A stretch of 64,000 nucleotides of DNA, taken from NCBI RefSeq assembly GCF_023920705.1, contig NZ_CP094657.1:1612001-1676000 (forward strand). Reading direction: 5' to 3'. Source of the stretch: Acinetobacter sp. XS-4. GTDB lineage: Bacteria > Pseudomonadota > Gammaproteobacteria > Pseudomonadales > Moraxellaceae. How positions within the stretch are numbered: position 1 is the first letter of the stretch; each line of letters starts with the position of its first letter. Positions 1 to 8,839 of the stretch are shown in pieces. The notes beneath the pieces were generated by a model that saw nothing but the letters and a program-made list of their open reading frames with translations, did no database searches and was not told the origin of the DNA. Both the position numbers and the translations under genes were made by a program.

Positions 1-617
1 GATCAACCTTAGATTTCTTTCCTTTAGAGAAAGCTAATAAAACTATTGTTTTTATTCATGGTGGTTATTGGCAATGGTGTGATAAATCAGATTTTGCATT
101 TGTCGTACCATATGTTCTAGCAAAAGGAGCCCAGTGTGTTCTTTTAGAATATGATCTAGCCCCACAAAGCAAAATTTCAGATATTGCTTCTCAAGTTAAT
201 CAAGCTCTCGATTATATTCAAGAGCAAGGCTGGAGAACCGATGAGGTTGTTTTGGTTGGGCATTCAGCGGGAGCGCATCTGGCTGGTTTATCCCTAGGTC
301 ATCCACTCATATCAGAGATGGTTTTGTTAAGTGGAATTTATGATTTACAACCTATACAGAGGACTCATTTAAACCATGCTCTTAATCTTTCAAACGAAGA
401 TATTTTAAAATATAGTCCTATTCATTACAGCGATCGAATTACTGTTCCATGTTCAATTTTATGTGGCGAACTTGAGCTTGAAGAATTAAGGTGGCAGAGC
501 CAAAATTATTTTAAAAGTAAAAAGGAGCAAAATCAGGATTTTGTTTCTTTTAAGCTTATTTCTAAAACTAATCATTATTCTATTTTAGAGTGCTATTTTA
601 AGTCGATATTAGTTTAA
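1..617 (+). CDS. Alpha/beta hydrolase, arylformamidase-like (5' end cut off by window)
   Basis: The reading frame is open from base 3 to the stop at 615-617, so the start lies outside the window; about 204 codons are visible. An HGGYW oxyanion-hole motif lies at 57-71 and the nucleophile elbow GHSAG at about 256-270. Near the end, a CGELE segment and a TNHYS segment suit the acid and the catalytic histidine. The HGGYW signature is typical of kynurenine formamidase-like (arylformamidase) and esterase/lipase family enzymes, which would hydrolyse N-formylkynurenine or small esters in the cytoplasm. No other tryptophan-catabolism gene is visible here, so the substrate is inferred and a general carboxylesterase is an alternative. 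No good terminator follows immediately. Confidence 0.75.
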   Translation, partial: STLDFFPLEKANKTIVFIHGGYWQWCDKSDFAFVVPYVLAKGAQCVLLEYDLAPQSKISDIASQVNQALDYIQEQGWRTDEVVLVGHSAGAHLAGLSLGHPLISEMVLLSGIYDLQPIQRTHLNHALNLSNEDILKYSPIHYSDRITVPCSILCGELELEELRWQSQNYFKSKKEQNQDFVSFKLISKTNHYSILECYFKSILV

Positions 618-680
618 GAAGTTGAATGATAATATATGCAATGTGATTGTATAGGTAATTAATTATATAAAAATATAAAG

Positions 681-696
681 TGTGAGATGAATCACA
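681..696. promoter_or_regulatory. CRP/Vfr-type operator (perfect TGTGA-N6-TCACA)
   Basis: The sequence TGTGAGATGAATCACA matches the cAMP receptor protein consensus at all ten conserved positions. Its centre lies about 80 bp upstream of the expected start of the sRNA-like transcript at 763-858, close to the -82.5 face-of-helix position used by class I CRP activators. Binding is inferred from the consensus only. Confidence 0.5.
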
Positions 697-733
697 TCTT
701 AAGCTGTTTTTTTATAGAAATTATTTATTATTG

Positions 734-762
734 TTGACCTGACTACTGAATTTAATTAGATT
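734..762 (+). promoter_or_regulatory. Sigma-70 promoter of sRNA-like gene
   Basis: TTGACC at 734-739 is followed after 17 bases by TAGATT at 757-762, a good -35/-10 pair. Transcription would start near 769 and reach the terminator at 824-856. No open reading frame of useful length lies between. Confidence 0.55.
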
Positions 763-764
763 AA

Positions 765-858
765 AAAGATAGTGCTTTCTCACTAGACAATAAATTGTTT
801 AGCTGTTGTTTAGTTGAGTTTTTAAGTCCGTAGCTTCCCAAGATACGGGCTTTTTTAC
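765..858 (+). ncRNA. Putative small RNA with intrinsic terminator
   Basis: A promoter at 734-762 is followed by about 90 nt without a coding frame, made of successive hairpins: TAGTG/CACTA (770-774 with 781-785), ACAAT/ATTGT (787-791 with 794-798), and a terminator AAGTCCGTA/TACGGGCTT (824-832 with 844-852) plus a T tract (851-856). The terminator loop is GCTTCCCAAGA. A second locus at about 8840-8925 has the same architecture and a near-identical loop core, TTCCC(C)AAG, so the two may be members of one sRNA family. Acinetobacter is known to carry a multicopy C4-antisense-like sRNA group; membership is my guess and was not tested. Confidence 0.5.
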
Positions 859-876
859 TTCTTTTTTAAGGGGAAG

Positions 877-892
877 TGTGATGTGGTTCACA
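877..892. promoter_or_regulatory. Second perfect CRP-type site with a TATAAT -10 downstream
   Basis: TGTGATGTGGTTCACA again fits TGTGA-N6-TCACA perfectly. A perfect -10 hexamer, TATAAT, follows at 917-922, while the -35 position (about 894-899) has no recognisable hexamer. The site centre lies about 42-45 bp before the likely start point. This is the geometry of a class II CRP-dependent promoter reading rightwards, possibly towards the gene at 1225. Inferred from spacing only. Confidence 0.45.
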
Positions 893-1224
893 ATATTTTT
901 ATTTTAAATATGCTTTTATAATCGCTTTATCTCTAATGAAGATTTTTAAAATAAAAAAATTCTAAATTAAATGCTATTTTTAAAATATATAATTATCTAG
1001 AGGGTGGTAATTATTTGTATTTTATCTGGTTTAATAGTTGGATTGATTGAAAATTAAGATAGTGCAGACGTTAATTTCTATTCTTCATCAATTTGTCATA
1101 TACGTTAGATACATTCAAAGAATAAAAAACAGAGAGCTATAGAAAATAATTAAATAATATATAGAATTTTTAAGTAATTGGATTTGTTCAGCTTCTATAA
1201 ATTGTTTTTTATAAAGGAGTCTTT

Positions 1225-1491
1225 ATGAAAGTACAATATTTTGAAGGTGGTATGTATGAACATATGTGCCCAGGTTGCGGATACCTTCATTATATTCCTG
1301 TACATTATCCGTTCTCGAATGGGAGTCAGTGGATTTTTAATGGTAACTTTGAAAAACCAACATTTGATCCAAGCATAAGTATGAACGGTTATTGCAATTA
1401 TTTTATTAAAGATGGCTTCATTGAGTATAGTTCTGATTGTAGACATCACTTGGCAGGATGCAAGATCGAGTTGCCAGATTTAAAATCATAA
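1225..1491 (+). CDS. Phage-type small zinc-ribbon-like protein (DUF6527-like)
   Basis: An 88-residue protein with a strong Shine-Dalgarno, AAAGGAG, 7 bases before the ATG. It has a CPGCGYLH motif near residue 14, then W-IFNGN, PTFDPSI and a C-terminal SDCRHHLAGCKIELP. This order (CxxC-H, FNGN, PTF.PSI, F..DG, SDC.H.LAG, LP) is that of small phage-encoded proteins often mislabelled ammonia monooxygenase, probably metal-binding. No other complete phage gene is next to it; the gene sits alone in 600 bp of non-coding DNA on each side, which suggests a prophage relic or a cargo gene. The molecular function is unknown. The antisense frame at 1195-1449 is a shadow. Confidence 0.65.
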   Translation: MKVQYFEGGMYEHMCPGCGYLHYIPVHYPFSNGSQWIFNGNFEKPTFDPSISMNGYCNYFIKDGFIEYSSDCRHHLAGCKIELPDLKS

Positions 1492-2076
1492 TTTATAAGC
1501 TATTTACTAGATTCATAGTTTTTAAAAAATTATTAGATCGTTAAGTAATGGGCTTTTTGAAATATATCTTTACGTATTTGATACTGAACTTTTATAGTTT
1601 AAAAAATTGTAAAAATCTTGATGTTGCAGATTAAATGGAAAATTGAAATAATTTTAATAGCTAATTTTTTTGTTATATAAGTATGGATATCTGGAAATTT
1701 TTAAAAAGCTTTAACACTGTTGAAACATATCTTGTTGTTTCTACTTCTATGTTATTTTTAATTATTATATATTTTTACATTATTAAGCCTGCATAATTTT
1801 ATTTTAATTATTATGAAATTTTATTAATTGGTAAGTTTTTTGATATTTTAATTTTAATGTATTTATGCTAATGGAAAAACTTTGACGTAAAGTATGTAGA
1901 TTTTATAAATCTCTCCTAATTTTTACTTAATAATATTTGTAAATTGGCTAATCTATTAAATACTGGATCGATGAACTTTATGAAGACTTTTCCAAAAATA
2001 ATAAGTAAAAAGAAGAAAAGTCTATTTAATGGAAAATTCACTTTTAAAATTAGGAAAAGGTCCCGAAGGACCTTTC
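1492..2076. other. Gene-poor AT-rich stretch
   Basis: Between the phage-like gene and the sulP terminus I see no supported gene except the weak small frame at 1683-1796. The DNA is very AT-rich. Confidence 0.5.
1683..1796 (+). CDS. Possible 37-residue single-membrane-span peptide
   Basis: ATG at 1683 opens a 37-codon frame ending at 1794-1796. After a short polar start (MDIWKFLKSF) it is strongly hydrophobic (VVSTSMLFLIIIYFYII) and ends KPA, as in tiny membrane proteins. There is no convincing ribosome-binding site and the surroundings are AT-rich, so a chance frame is quite possible. Confidence 0.2.
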   Translation: MDIWKFLKSFNTVETYLVVSTSMLFLIIIYFYIIKPA

Positions 2077-3531
2077 TTAAATTTTTGCATGAGTACCATA
2101 TTTATCAATCATGATTGAGCTGGCTTCATTTAAACCGCGAACCGTTACCTCAATACCGTTCTTTTGAAATTTATTCACTACTGAATCTAGCATGGCAACT
2201 GAAGTGACATCCCAAATATGAGAATGGGTAAGATCAATAATGACTTCTTTAACATCTTCTTTAAAGTTAAAACTTTGCATAAATTTTTCAGAAGAACTAA
2301 AAAATATTTGGCCTCTTAAATCATATAAACGTGTTTTACCTTCAAATGAAGTACTTACGTGAATATCATTTTCAAGTTTATTTGCTAAGAAAAGTGCTGA
2401 AAGTAATACGCCAGTCAATACACCGAGCGCTAAGTTATGGGTGGCAACGACGACAATAACAGTGGCAATCATAACGACATTGCTACTTTTAGGATTATTT
2501 TTAAATTGGGTAAGTGACTTCCATTCAAAAGTACTAATCGATACCATAATCATGACCGCAACCAGAGCAGCCATAGGAATCACTTTTAACCAATCACTTA
2601 AAAATACAACTAGAATAAGTAAGAATATGCCTGCGCAGAAAGTGGATAAGCGTGTGCGACCACCCGATTTTACATTAATCATTGATTGGCCAATCATGGC
2701 ACAACCCGCCATTCCGCCCATAAAACCTGAAGCAATATTCGCTATACCTTGACCTTTACACTCTTGAAATTTGTCACTAGGCGTATCTGTCATTTCATCA
2801 ACAATAGTTGCTGTCATCATTGACTCAAGTAAGCCAACTGCTGCAAGGGCTAATGAGTATGGAAGAATAATAAGGAGTGTTTCTAAATTTAAAGGAATAT
2901 TCGGAATTAGAAATATAGGTAAAGTATCTGGTAATGACCCCATATCACCAACCGTTCGAATATCAAACCCTAAAAGAATAGCGAGTAATGTAACGACTAC
3001 AATACAAATAAGTGGGGAAGGAAAGAACTTTCCAATTTTGGGAATATAGGGGAAAAGATAAATAATTCCTAAGCCGATTGCTACTAATAAGTAGACATGC
3101 CAAGTTACGTTTACTAATTCTGGTAACTGAGCCATAAAAATGAGTATGGCGAGGGCATTAACGAAACCGATAACGACCGATTTAGAAACAAAACGCATGA
3201 GTTTAGCGAGTTTGAAATATCCAGCTAAAATTTGTATGACACCAGTTAAAACAGTTGCTGCAAATAGGTATTGAAGCCCATGGTCCTTTACAAGCGTTGT
3301 CATGACGAGGGCCATAGCACCTGTAGCTGCTGAAATCATAGCGGGACGACCGCCCACGAATGAAATAATCACTGCAATACAAAAAGATGCATATAAACCA
3401 ATTTTTGGATCTACGCCTGCAATAATTGAAAATGCAATTGCTTCTGGAATTAAAGCAAGACCAACAACAAGACCTGAAAGAATATCTGCACGGACATTAG
3501 AGAACCATTGTTCTCGGACATTCGATAACAT
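2077..3531 (-). CDS. SulP-family inorganic anion transporter with STAS domain
   Basis: A 484-residue inner-membrane transporter. About residues 15-380 form the multi-span SulP core, beginning with the family hallmark run [21 protein letters not shown] (here [18 protein letters not shown]). The C-terminal ~95 residues form a soluble STAS domain, with an FFSSSEKF segment near the start and the [19 protein letters not shown] core that resembles anti-sigma antagonists. SulP members carry sulfate, bicarbonate, chloride or dicarboxylates; nothing nearby (no carbonic anhydrase or cys gene) fixes the substrate. It stands alone. The start has no clear Shine-Dalgarno, so translation initiation is uncertain, but the frame reaches the first expected SulP residues only from this ATG. 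Confidence 0.85.
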   Translation of the reverse strand: MLSNVREQWFSNVRADILSGLVVGLALIPEAIAFSIIAGVDPKIGLYASFCIAVIISFVGGRPAMISAATGAMALVMTTLVKDHGLQYLFAATVLTGVIQILAGYFKLAKLMRFVSKSVVIGFVNALAILIFMAQLPELVNVTWHVYLLVAIGLGIIYLFPYIPKIGKFFPSPLICIVVVTLLAILLGFDIRTVGDMGSLPDTLPIFLIPNIPLNLETLLIILPYSLALAAVGLLESMMTATIVDEMTDTPSDKFQECKGQGIANIASGFMGGMAGCAMIGQSMINVKSGGRTRLSTFCAGIFLLILVVFLSDWLKVIPMAALVAVMIMVSISTFEWKSLTQFKNNPKSSNVVMIATVIVVVATHNLALGVLTGVLLSALFLANKLENDIHVSTSFEGKTRLYDLRGQIFFSSSEKFMQSFNFKEDVKEVIIDLTHSHIWDVTSVAMLDSVVNKFQKNGIEVTVRGLNEASSIMIDKYGTHAKI

Positions 3532-3567
3532 GAGGGGATAGCCTATAGTTTTAAATTTTGAAAAGGC

Positions 3568-3611
3568 TAGTGATGTGATATATCAACACAAGCGACTACA
3601 CCACATCACTA
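3568..3611. repeat. Inverted repeat upstream of the SulP gene
   Basis: TAGTGATGTG (3568-3577) and CACATCACTA (3602-3611) are perfect 10-bp inverted arms separated by 24 bases. They lie 37 bases upstream of the SulP start codon on the other strand, in its leader or promoter. This could be an operator for a dimeric regulator or a leader hairpin; no T tract follows, so it is not a typical terminator. Confidence 0.4.
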
Positions 3612-3771
3612 AACAATGATGAGTTATTTACAATGATAAGGGCAAATAAACTTAAGGTGGCGTAAGTGTCATGGGAGATAAGGAGTTTGAGACTTTTAAA
3701 TGTGCCCGAAGAATAGCATAAGTTTTTAAGGTTGACTAACCTGAGCTTATTAAATTGAGTAGATAAAAGGG

Positions 3772-3870
3772 TTAATCATAATTTTTCATTTCGGCTTTGG
3801 GCACTGAGATAAATTCATTCAATGGCATATCTAAGAAAAAATCTTTTGCTTCATAATAAGTGTAGTTAAG
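3772..3870 (-). pseudogene. 3' remnant of a possible phage structural gene
   Basis: On the minus strand, 32 codons without a start codon near the front end at a stop at 3772-3774 and begin right after an in-frame TGA at 3871-3873. The peptide (with segments YYEAKDFFLDMPLNEF and VPKAEMKNYD) looks like a real C-terminus: an acidic amphipathic end with ordinary codon use. It reminds me of short phage tail-region proteins, but I cannot name the family. It is too short to be sure. Confidence 0.25.
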
Positions 3871-4146
3871 TCAAATAATTAGAATTTTCACTTTAAGTAT
3901 TAATTTTTAACTACCAATTACTTCGTTAGTAAGTGTTTATTTTTAATTATGTTCATTTCAAGAGTATTAAGAGATAATGAATATAGAAAGTATAAAAAAT
4001 AGATCAATCCTAAGTTTAAGTTATTCATCTTAAAGATGACTTTGTGAGAGTGTTCATCCATTTTGAATAGCTACTTTTATGCAACAGAGCCTTTCAGAAA
4101 TTTAGATTTTAATAGATTCATTATTCATCATAATACAAATCATATA

Positions 4147-4188
4147 GAGAATTCGTACAAACCCTTTTTTAGAGGTTTAAAAATTCTC
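4147..4188 (+). promoter_or_regulatory. Leader hairpin before gdhB
   Basis: GAGAATT (4147-4153) pairs with AATTCTC (4182-4188), and an inner AAACC (4159-4163) pairs with GGTTT (4174-4178). This two-part stem ends 31 bases before the gdhB start codon. It may be an operator or a 5' untranslated structure that modulates expression. No T tract follows. Confidence 0.35.
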
Positions 4189-4219
4189 GGAAAATTTTGA
4201 CAATTTATAAGGTGGACAC

Positions 4220-5662
4220 ATGAATAAACATTTATTGGCTAAAATTGCTTTATTAGGCGCTGCTCAGCTCGTTACCCTCAATTCAGCATTTGCTGATGTT
4301 CCTCTTACTCCATCTCAATTTGCTAAAGCGAAAACAGAAAATTTTGACAAGAAAGTTATTCTATCTAATTTAAATAAGCCACATGCTTTGTTATGGGGAC
4401 CTGATAATCAAATTTGGTTAACTGAGCGAGTAACAGGCAAGATTTTAAGAGTTAATCCAGAGTCGGGCAATGTAAAAACGGTTTTTCAGGTTCCTGAGAT
4501 TGTAAATGATGCAGATGGACAAAACGGTTTATTAGGCTTTGCCTTCCATCCTGACTTTAAAAATAATCCTTATATTTATGTTTCAGGTACATTTAAAAAT
4601 CCGAAATCTACAGATAAAGAATTACCGAACCAAACGATTATTCGTCGATATACCTATAACAAAGCAACAGATACGCTTGAGAAGCCAGTAGATTTATTAG
4701 CAGGATTACCTTCATCAAAAGACCATCAGTCTGGTCGTCTTGTCATTGGTCCAGACCAAAAGATTTACTATACGATTGGTGACCAAGGACGTAACCAGCT
4801 TGCTTATTTGTTCTTGCCAAATCAAGCACAGCATACGCCTACTCAACAAGAAGTGAGTGGCAAGGATTATCATACCTATATGGGTAAAGTACTGCGTTTA
4901 AATCTAGATGGAAGTATTCCAAAAGATAATCCAAGCTTTAATGGGGTGGTTAGCCATATTTATACGCTCGGTCATCGTAACCCACAGGGCTTAGCATTCA
5001 CTCCAAATGGTAAACTGTTGCAATCTGAACAAGGTCCAAACTCTGACGATGAAATTAACCTCATAGTTAAAGGTGGTAACTATGGTTGGCCAAATGTAGC
5101 GGGTTATAAAGATGACAGTGGTTATGCCTATGCAAATTATTCAGCCGCAACCAATAAAGCACAGATTAAAGATTTAGGTCAAAATGGTTTAAAAGTAGCA
5201 GCAGGCGTACCAGTAACTAAAGAGTCTGAATGGACTGGTAAAAACTTTGTACCGCCGTTAAAAACTTTATATACCGTTCAAGATACCTATAACTATAATG
5301 ACCCAACTTGTGGGGATATGACCTACATTTGCTGGCCAACGGTTGCGCCGTCATCTGCTTATGTCTATAAGGGTGGCAAAAAAGCAATTTCTGGTTGGGA
5401 AAATACGTTGTTAGTTCCATCTTTAAAACGCGGAGTTATTTTCCGTATTAAGTTAGATTCAACGTATAGTGCGACTTATGATGATGCTGTACCTATGTTT
5501 AAAAGCAACAACCGTTACCGTGATGTGATTGCAAGTCCGGATGGGAATGTTTTATACGTGTTGACTGACACTGCTGGAAATGTTCAAAAAGATGATGGTT
5601 CTGTAACGAACACATTAGAAAACCCTGGATCTCTGATTAAATTTACATATAAAGCTCAGTAA
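4220..5662 (+). CDS. gdhB: Soluble PQQ-dependent glucose dehydrogenase (s-GDH)
   Basis: A periplasmic quinoprotein of 480 residues that oxidises glucose and other aldoses to lactones with PQQ and calcium. A typical signal peptide ends at AFA (residue 25), giving a mature protein of 455 residues starting DVPLTPSQF. It is nearly identical to the well-studied Acinetobacter calcoaceticus enzyme as I recall it. In mature numbering the known Q76 (NDADGQNG) and D143-H144 (SSKDHQSG) of the active site are present, as are the GHRNPQGLAF and EQGPNSDDEIN substrate/PQQ segments and the YICWP loop. A good ribosome-binding site (AAGGTGG) precedes the ATG, and a strong terminator follows. No pqq biosynthesis gene is in the window. 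Confidence 0.97.
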   Translation: MNKHLLAKIALLGAAQLVTLNSAFADVPLTPSQFAKAKTENFDKKVILSNLNKPHALLWGPDNQIWLTERVTGKILRVNPESGNVKTVFQVPEIVNDADGQNGLLGFAFHPDFKNNPYIYVSGTFKNPKSTDKELPNQTIIRRYTYNKATDTLEKPVDLLAGLPSSKDHQSGRLVIGPDQKIYYTIGDQGRNQLAYLFLPNQAQHTPTQQEVSGKDYHTYMGKVLRLNLDGSIPKDNPSFNGVVSHIYTLGHRNPQGLAFTPNGKLLQSEQGPNSDDEINLIVKGGNYGWPNVAGYKDDSGYAYANYSAATNKAQIKDLGQNGLKVAAGVPVTKESEWTGKNFVPPLKTLYTVQDTYNYNDPTCGDMTYICWPTVAPSSAYVYKGGKKAISGWENTLLVPSLKRGVIFRIKLDSTYSATYDDAVPMFKSNNRYRDVIASPDGNVLYVLTDTAGNVQKDDGSVTNTLENPGSLIKFTYKAQ

Positions 5663-5677
5663 CACAGGGCATTAAAA

Positions 5678-5706
5678 AACCGATCTACATAAGATCGGTT
5701 TTTTTA
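5678..5706 (+). terminator. Intrinsic terminator after gdhB
   Basis: AACCGATC / GATCGGTT stem with a TACATAA loop and a T tract. It lies between convergent gdhB and the usp gene, and the leading A run lets it work for both strands. Confidence 0.85.
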
Positions 5707-5718
5707 GCTTAAGAAAAA

Positions 5719-6162
5719 TTATTCAGTTACGACTAATACCGGTAAATGAATTTCTCCTAAAAGAGCTTGAGTCACACTTCCTAAGAAGAACTTTTTAAAC
5801 CCTTTTCGACCATGAGAACCAATAACTAATAGGTCTGCTTTGAGTTCAGTAGCGGCTTTAATAATTTCTGTGTGAATTGTTTGACCCTCAACAATTTTTG
5901 TTTCAACAGAAATTCCATGTTGGCTAAATTGTTCTTTCGCTTGGTCTAAAATACCCTGAATGGATGCTCTAGCTTTATTAAAATAATCCTGTGCTAATTC
6001 TGTACTATCAATAAATTCTACAGAAATAAAAGGATCTATAGTAAGCGCATATACTAGAGTCACTTTACTACCAAAGGCCTTAGCAAGTGCTGCTGCATGA
6101 TTAACAGCAATGAGTGAAGTAGGAGAACCATCGACTGGAACCAAGATATGGTGATAACTCAT
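5719..6162 (-). CDS. Universal stress protein (UspA family)
   Basis: A 147-residue cytoplasmic Usp domain. It begins with the HILVPVDGS strand that binds the nucleotide and ends with the VIGSHGRKGFKKFFLGSVTQALL glycine-rich ATP-binding signature (G-2x-G-9x-G-S/T), so it probably binds ATP. The start chosen is the ATG at 6162, preceded by AAGGAG with 6-7 bases spacing; an upstream in-frame ATG at 6207 has no such site. Such proteins are usually induced in stress or stationary phase. It is monocistronic here. The specific role is unknown. Confidence 0.9.
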   Translation of the reverse strand: MSYHHILVPVDGSPTSLIAVNHAAALAKAFGSKVTLVYALTIDPFISVEFIDSTELAQDYFNKARASIQGILDQAKEQFSQHGISVETKIVEGQTIHTEIIKAATELKADLLVIGSHGRKGFKKFFLGSVTQALLGEIHLPVLVVTE

Positions 6163-6290
6163 ATATTGCTCCTTATTGTCCTGTGACAATGTATGATGCC
6201 AAAACACCGATTTATTATCTTTATGCTTATATTATGAGCAATTTTTTAAGAGTTATTGTTTATTTTTAGTATGAATAGAGACGAGAAGTT

Positions 6291-8387
6291 TTATCTTAAA
6301 GCATGATAATGACTTTCTAAGTAAGGTTGATTCTGCTTAAGTATTGAAATGACTTGATTAGCATCTATAGCAGATTCAAACAAGAATCCTTGACCTGTAC
6401 TATATCCAAATTGTCGAAGTAGTTCTTCTTGTTCCGGAGTTTCAATCCCTTCTGCAATAAGCCCAAGTGATAAATTTGGAGCGAGTAACCCAATTGCTTG
6501 GACAATCGCATAAATTGATGGGTCATGTTGCATTTTTTGTATAAAACTACAATCTACTTTTAAACTGTCTATTGGATAGTCACGAATATGGGTGAGCGAT
6601 GAGAAACCTGTACCAAAATCATCTAGTGCAATATGTACACCATGCTGCTTCAATTTATTAAGTGCACGGATCACATACTCTGAACCTCGATCACCCAGCA
6701 TATGTTCAGTAACTTCTACTTCAATATAATGTGTTGGAATTTGAAATTGATTGATCTTTTTCAAAAGCCGTTCAGCATAGTTGTCTCTTAAAAACTCAAC
6801 TGGCGCAGCGTTTAGTGAAACGGGAAGGGGTTTAATACCAAGATCTATCCATTTTGCGATGTCACGTAAAACTTGATGTTGCATCGTTTCACCGATTTTA
6901 CTTGCTAAATTATAATCTTTAAAAGCCTCTGCAATTTGGGAAGGATAACCTCTTTGAGCTGAAGTTGTATGCCATCGTAATAAAGCTTCAAAGCCAACAA
7001 CACGATGAGTTTTTAAATCTACTTTAGGTTGATAGTAAGGCTGGATTGTGTGATGACGAATAAGCTGACGTGCTAAATTAAGTTGAGAGGCAACTGTTTC
7101 GGTCATTTGCATCATGCATGGATCATACATGCGAATGCCACCGCGACCACGTGCTTTTAAGTCATGCAATGCCATATCTGCACAACTGAGTAAACCCGAT
7201 TGGTCTACAGCATCTTGGGGATAGATTGAACAACCAATACTCATTCCACCATTTAAAACATTACCCAAATAAGTAATTGGCTGATTTAACTGTTGAAGTA
7301 AAATAGCTGCTAGCTCGCGCACATCGTTTTCAGATTTAAGGTTATTAATAATAACCGCAAACTCATCTCCACCTAGTCGTGCAACAAAGCATCTTTCATC
7401 ATCAACACAATGGCTAAACCGTTTAGATAAGACCTTTAAAAGATGGTCGCCTGCGCTATGTCCTAATGTGTCATTAATATGCTTAAAATGATCAAGATCG
7501 ATTAATAGCAAACCCACACTTGTTTGGCTATCTTTTGAATATGCAAGGGTCCGTTTAAGCTGAAATTTAAATGAACGCCGATTACATAATCCGGTCAGTT
7601 CATCTCGTTCACTCATGTTTCTAAGCTGATTTTCAGTCAAATGCTGTTGAGTAACGTTACGTGATACACACAGTATTTGTATGATTTCACCATTTTCCCG
7701 ATGAATCGGGGTCAACATATTATCCCAATATTCAGGGTCCTGATCTGGTAAACAGCTCATTCCAGCGAATCTGGCAACTTTGCCTTGAAGGGCTTTTTTT
7801 AAAGCGACGCGTCCACGTTTACGAATATGAGGTGGCAAAAGCTCAAGCCATTTCATTCCAAATTTTGTTTCATTAACAGGAACCCCTAAAGCAAGGCATC
7901 CCGATTTATTCATATGAGAGACTGTGCCATCTACATTTAATACTTTAATACAATCTACACTGATGTCTAACATTTGATTTTGTATTTCAATATTCTTTTG
8001 CAAGTTTTGTTGTTCTTGAATATCGTGATCAATATCTAAAAAGCTGACATACCATTCACTGGCTAGAGAAGAGCCACGATATTTGGATGCTTGAATAGAA
8101 AGTTTGCACCATCTATATTGATTGCCACTTTGTAAAAGTCGACATTTTAATTCTATTCTTTTTTGCAGGCGAATTGCTTCGAGCCATCTATTTTTGACTT
8201 CGTCTAAATCGACAGGAGATATAAAATCTAACCATTGCTGTGGTAATGGAGAAAAAGTATCCTGCCAATATTCTGTACACTCTACATTGCAATATAATAT
8301 CAAGCCATTTTCATCACTGACCCAAGTTGGTAGTGGAATTTGCTCAACAATAAAATGCTTTTGGGTGTTGTTCGACATTGAAGTCAT
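6291..8387 (-). CDS. PAS-PAS-GGDEF-EAL cyclic-di-GMP signalling protein
   Basis: A 698-residue protein with two PAS-like sensor regions (about residues 12-120 and 140-250), a GGDEF domain (about 265-420) and an EAL domain (about 440-690). The cyclase motif RLGGDEFAV is intact near residue 340. The phosphodiesterase motif FEALLRW lies near 466, with later DDFGTGFSSL and EGIETPEQ loops also intact, so both synthesis and breakdown of c-di-GMP are possible on sequence grounds. No transmembrane segment is seen, so it is likely a cytosolic sensor. It is a single gene whose ligand cannot be read. An in-frame ATG three codons in is an alternative start; neither has a strong Shine-Dalgarno. Confidence 0.9.
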   Translation of the reverse strand: MTSMSNNTQKHFIVEQIPLPTWVSDENGLILYCNVECTEYWQDTFSPLPQQWLDFISPVDLDEVKNRWLEAIRLQKRIELKCRLLQSGNQYRWCKLSIQASKYRGSSLASEWYVSFLDIDHDIQEQQNLQKNIEIQNQMLDISVDCIKVLNVDGTVSHMNKSGCLALGVPVNETKFGMKWLELLPPHIRKRGRVALKKALQGKVARFAGMSCLPDQDPEYWDNMLTPIHRENGEIIQILCVSRNVTQQHLTENQLRNMSERDELTGLCNRRSFKFQLKRTLAYSKDSQTSVGLLLIDLDHFKHINDTLGHSAGDHLLKVLSKRFSHCVDDERCFVARLGGDEFAVIINNLKSENDVRELAAILLQQLNQPITYLGNVLNGGMSIGCSIYPQDAVDQSGLLSCADMALHDLKARGRGGIRMYDPCMMQMTETVASQLNLARQLIRHHTIQPYYQPKVDLKTHRVVGFEALLRWHTTSAQRGYPSQIAEAFKDYNLASKIGETMQHQVLRDIAKWIDLGIKPLPVSLNAAPVEFLRDNYAERLLKKINQFQIPTHYIEVEVTEHMLGDRGSEYVIRALNKLKQHGVHIALDDFGTGFSSLTHIRDYPIDSLKVDCSFIQKMQHDPSIYAIVQAIGLLAPNLSLGLIAEGIETPEQEELLRQFGYSTGQGFLFESAIDANQVISILKQNQPYLESHYHALR

Positions 8388-8708
8388 AACATGCCTAGAA
8401 AGATTGTATGGGCGGGTAATCTATTTATCAGTCGTTATTGTAATCTTTCTGTAGTAATCAAAACAGTAATAAATAAATTTCAATTGTCTTTTTTTTGAAC
8501 TAAAATTGAGATCTTAAATAAATTATATACTTAATATTTAATTTATGTTTTTGTTATTTATTAATTTTTATCTGTCTTAACTTAAAAAAACATTTATGCT
8601 TATTTTTGTAAAAAACTTATTAAAACAGAAGCTTATATTTGTTTTTGCAGAACTATCATAATAAAAGCCATGAAAATAAATTATAAAAATGAGAAGGATT
8701 AAATTGCG

Positions 8709-8801
8709 ATGATTAAAATTTTAATAAGCCAAAATTTAACCACGATATATAAAGACGGGGAGGTTTTTAAAAGTTTGAATAAATACAATAACCACTATTA
8801 A
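8709..8801 (+). CDS. Possible 30-residue small ORF upstream of the second sRNA-like locus
   Basis: ATG at 8709 opens 30 codons to TAA at 8799-8801 (starts MIKILISQNLTTIYKDGEVF). A GAAGGA lies about 11 bases upstream, a workable ribosome-binding site. Composition looks protein-like rather than random poly-lysine/asparagine. There is no homology that I recognise. It is immediately upstream of the hairpins and terminator at 8846-8925, so it could also be part of a longer leader transcript. Confidence 0.3.
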   Translation: MIKILISQNLTTIYKDGEVFKSLNKYNNHY

Positions 8802-8839
8802 GTTTACAAAAGTAATATAAAATAAAGGCTTATATTATC

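Noticed and set aside
1004..1057. 17-codon hydrophobic frame starting with GTG behind GAGG
   Set aside because: Start codon overlaps the purine-rich motif, frame too short and in AT-rich DNA; likely chance.
3569..3589. CRP-like site TGTGATATATCAACAC upstream of the SulP gene
   Set aside because: Only the left half fits; the right half (AACAC) departs from TCACA.
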